This document shows positions 4,868 to 7,052 of a DNA stretch of 7,052 bases, one piece after another. The DNA comes from Lachnospiraceae bacterium UBA4711 (GTDB taxonomy: Bacteria > Bacillota > Clostridia > Lachnospirales > Lachnospiraceae). A model generated the notes under the pieces. It was given only the letters and a program-made list of their open reading frames with translations. It was not told where the DNA came from and ran no database searches. How positions within the stretch are numbered: the stretch's first letter is position 1; every line of letters begins with the position of its first letter. The stretch spans positions 1 to 7,052 of the forward strand of contig DHJV01000061.1 in NCBI GenBank assembly GCA_002404515.1. The letters run 5' to 3'. The position numbers were made by a program, and so were the translations under genes.

Positions 4868-7052
4868 ATGAGCAAAAGAGAAGACATTAAAAAAGTTCTG
4901 ATTATCGGTTCCGGTCCAATCATCATTGGTCAGGCATGTGAGTTTGACTATTCCGGTACGCAGGCATGTAAAGCACTGAGACAGCTCGGTTACGAGATTG
5001 TTCTGGTGAATTCCAACCCTGCAACAATTATGACAGATCCTGGTATTGCGGATGTGACATATATTGAGCCATTGAATGTGACAAGACTGGAGCAGATTAT
5101 TGCCAAGGAACGTCCAGATGCGATATTACCGAACCTCGGTGGTCAGTCTGGTCTTAATTTGTGTTCTGAGCTTGCAGCCGCAGGCATACTTGACAAATAT
5201 AACGTAAAAGTCATCGGCGTTCAGGTAGATGCAATCGAACGTGGTGAGGATCGAATTGAATTTAAGAAAACTATGAACAAACTGGGAATCGAGATGGCGC
5301 GCAGTGAAGTTGCCTATTCTGTAGAAGAAGCACTTGCGATTGCAGATAAGCTTGGTTACCCAGTTGTTTTGCGTCCGGCCTATACAATGGGCGGTGCCGG
5401 TGGCGGACTTGTCTACAATGTAGAAGAGTTAAAGACCGTCTGTGCAAGAGGTCTGCAGGCGAGTCTTGTAGGACAGGTACTCGTTGAGGAGTCAATCCTC
5501 GGCTGGGAAGAACTGGAACTCGAGGTTGTCCGTGATGCAAAGGGTAACATGATTACGGTCTGCTTCATCGAGAACATTGATCCACTCGGCGTACACACGG
5601 GAGATTCTTTCTGTTCTGCACCAATGCTTACAATCTCTGAGGAATGTCAGAAGCGTTTGCAGGAGCAGGCATATAAGATTGTAGACGAAGTACAGGTCAT
5701 CGGTGGAACAAACGTACAGTTTGCACATGATCCGGTGACTGACCGAATCATTGTAATCGAGATCAATCCTAGAACTTCCCGTTCTTCTGCACTTGCTTCC
5801 AAGGCGACAGGATTCCCGATCGCACTTGTATCAGCTATGTTGGCAGCAGGACTTACATTGGATGAGATCCCTTGTGGCGTACACGGAACACTCGACAAAT
5901 ATGTTCCGGGTGGCGATTATGTCGTAATCAAGTTTGCGAGATGGGCATTTGAAAAGTTCAAGGATGCGCAGGACAAGCTAGGTACCCAGATGCGTGCCGT
6001 TGGTGAAGTCATGAGTATTGGTAAGACTTACAAGGAAGCATTCCAGAAAGCAATCCGAAGCTTAGAGATTGGTCGTTACGGACTTGGCTTTGCGAAGGAT
6101 TTTCATGAGAAAACAAAGGATGAACTGCTTGCAATGCTGGTAGAGCCGACAAGTGAGAGACAGTTTATCATGTATGAGGCACTTCGGAAAGGTGCGACAG
6201 TTGACGAGTTATACAACCTGACGAAGATCAAACACTACTTCATTGAGCAGATGAAGGAGCTTGTAGAAGAGGAAGAAGCACTGCTTGCAAAGAAGGGGCA
6301 GACACTCGACAAGGATACAATGGAGCAGGCGAAGAAGGATGGTTTCTCAGACCGTTACTTAAGCAAGCTGCTCGAAGTTTCAGAGGACGATATCCGCAAT
6401 ACCCGTCTTGGCTATGGTATTACGGAGAGCTGGGAGCCGGTACATGTAAGCGGAACCAAAGATCGTTCATATTATTATTCAACCTACAATGCACCGGATC
6501 ATACAACGATTACAAACAACAAGAAGATCATGATTCTTGGCGGTGGCCCAAACCGTATCGGTCAGGGTATTGAGTTTGATTACTGTTGTGTACATGCAGC
6601 CCTTGCGTTGAAAGAACTTGGATTTGAGACAATCATCGTTAACTGTAATCCGGAGACGGTTTCGACAGATTATGATACATCCGATAAATTGTATTTTGAG
6701 CCATTGACACTCGAGGATGTACTTTCTATCTATGAGAAGGAGAAACCGGTTGGCGTCATCGCACAGTTCGGAGGGCAGACACCATTAAATCTGGCAGCCG
6801 ACTTGAAGAAGAATGGTGTGCGTATTCTTGGCACATCCCCGGAAGTCATCGATATGGCAGAGGATCGTGACCTCTTCCGTGCAATGATGGAGAAGCTGGA
6901 GATCCCAATGCCAGAAGCTGGCATGGCAACAAATGTTGAGGAAGCACTGGCAGTGGCTGAGAAGATCGGTTATCCGGTTATGGTTCGCCCTTCGTATGTC
7001 CTTGGCGGACGTGGCATGGAGGTTGTCAATGAGCCGGAATCTCTGAAGAAAT
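4868..7052 (+). CDS. carB: Carbamoyl phosphate synthase large subunit (3' end outside the window)
   Basis: The frame is open for 728 codons and runs off the window; full-length CarB is about 1,070 residues. It makes carbamoyl phosphate from bicarbonate, ammonia and two ATP for pyrimidine and arginine synthesis. The first ATP-grasp (carboxyphosphate) domain covers about 1-400. It has GSGPIIIGQACEFDYSG at 15-31, R169 in LRPAYTMGG, H243 in GVHTGDS, Q284 in NVQFA, and E298/N300 in EINPR; these match E. coli R169, H243, Q285, E299 and N301. A helical oligomerisation region follows. The second (carbamoyl phosphate) domain begins near 553 with KIMILGGGPNRIGQGIEFDY, and R707 in VRPSYVLGGRG is present. 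The allosteric domain is outside the window. The stretch after HTGDS (FCSAPMLTI) differs from the E. coli ITVAPAQTL. No carA lies upstream; the neighbours are pdxST, so the glutaminase subunit must be downstream or elsewhere. Confidence 0.97.
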   Translation, partial: MSKREDIKKVLIIGSGPIIIGQACEFDYSGTQACKALRQLGYEIVLVNSNPATIMTDPGIADVTYIEPLNVTRLEQIIAKERPDAILPNLGGQSGLNLCSELAAAGILDKYNVKVIGVQVDAIERGEDRIEFKKTMNKLGIEMARSEVAYSVEEALAIADKLGYPVVLRPAYTMGGAGGGLVYNVEELKTVCARGLQASLVGQVLVEESILGWEELELEVVRDAKGNMITVCFIENIDPLGVHTGDSFCSAPMLTISEECQKRLQEQAYKIVDEVQVIGGTNVQFAHDPVTDRIIVIEINPRTSRSSALASKATGFPIALVSAMLAAGLTLDEIPCGVHGTLDKYVPGGDYVVIKFARWAFEKFKDAQDKLGTQMRAVGEVMSIGKTYKEAFQKAIRSLEIGRYGLGFAKDFHEKTKDELLAMLVEPTSERQFIMYEALRKGATVDELYNLTKIKHYFIEQMKELVEEEEALLAKKGQTLDKDTMEQAKKDGFSDRYLSKLLEVSEDDIRNTRLGYGITESWEPVHVSGTKDRSYYYSTYNAPDHTTITNNKKIMILGGGPNRIGQGIEFDYCCVHAALALKELGFETIIVNCNPETVSTDYDTSDKLYFEPLTLEDVLSIYEKEKPVGVIAQFGGQTPLNLAADLKKNGVRILGTSPEVIDMAEDRDLFRAMMEKLEIPMPEAGMATNVEEALAVAEKIGYPVMVRPSYVLGGRGMEVVNEPESLKK

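Overview
The window looks like a chromosomal segment from a Gram-positive anaerobe of the class Clostridia, most likely the family Lachnospiraceae. The reasons are moderate-to-low GC, AGGAGG-type ribosome binding sites, short intrinsic terminators, codon habits (many GCA, CGT and ATC codons), and a Rpn/PD-(D/E)XK family protein of the kind common in that group. The family placement is inference, and no marker gene settles the genus. All recognised genes lie on the + strand.

Layout: (1) 1-564 is the C-terminal part of a Rpn-type nuclease/transposase-like protein, cut by the window start and closed by a strong intrinsic terminator at 581-617. (2) 800-2925 holds a two-gene uracil salvage unit: a uracil permease of the NCS2 family and uracil phosphoribosyltransferase (upp). 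It is preceded by two promoter-like sequences and followed by a 16-bp perfect hairpin with a short T tail. (3) 3045-4491 is pdxS-pdxT, the two subunits of the DXP-independent pyridoxal 5'-phosphate synthase, separated by 1 nt and closed by a strong terminator at 4503-4533. (4) 4534-4867 is a 334-nt gene-free region with a good promoter, an AT-rich hairpin near the predicted transcript start and a roughly 206-nt imperfect palindrome ending just upstream of the next ribosome binding site. (5) 4868-7052 is the start of carB, the large subunit of carbamoyl phosphate synthase, cut by the window end.

How they fit together: the permease and upp import uracil and convert it to UMP, while carB makes carbamoyl phosphate for de novo pyrimidine (and arginine) synthesis. 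The PLP synthase pair sits between these two pyrimidine functions. No carA (glutaminase subunit) lies upstream of carB here.

The genes themselves are ordinary housekeeping genes. The least explained part is the structured carB leader. Its arms pair across about 200 nt, and several pairs fit RNA read from the + strand better than the complement, so it could be a cis-acting RNA or a small palindromic repeat element. I did not find a clear defence, toxin or other new multi-gene system.
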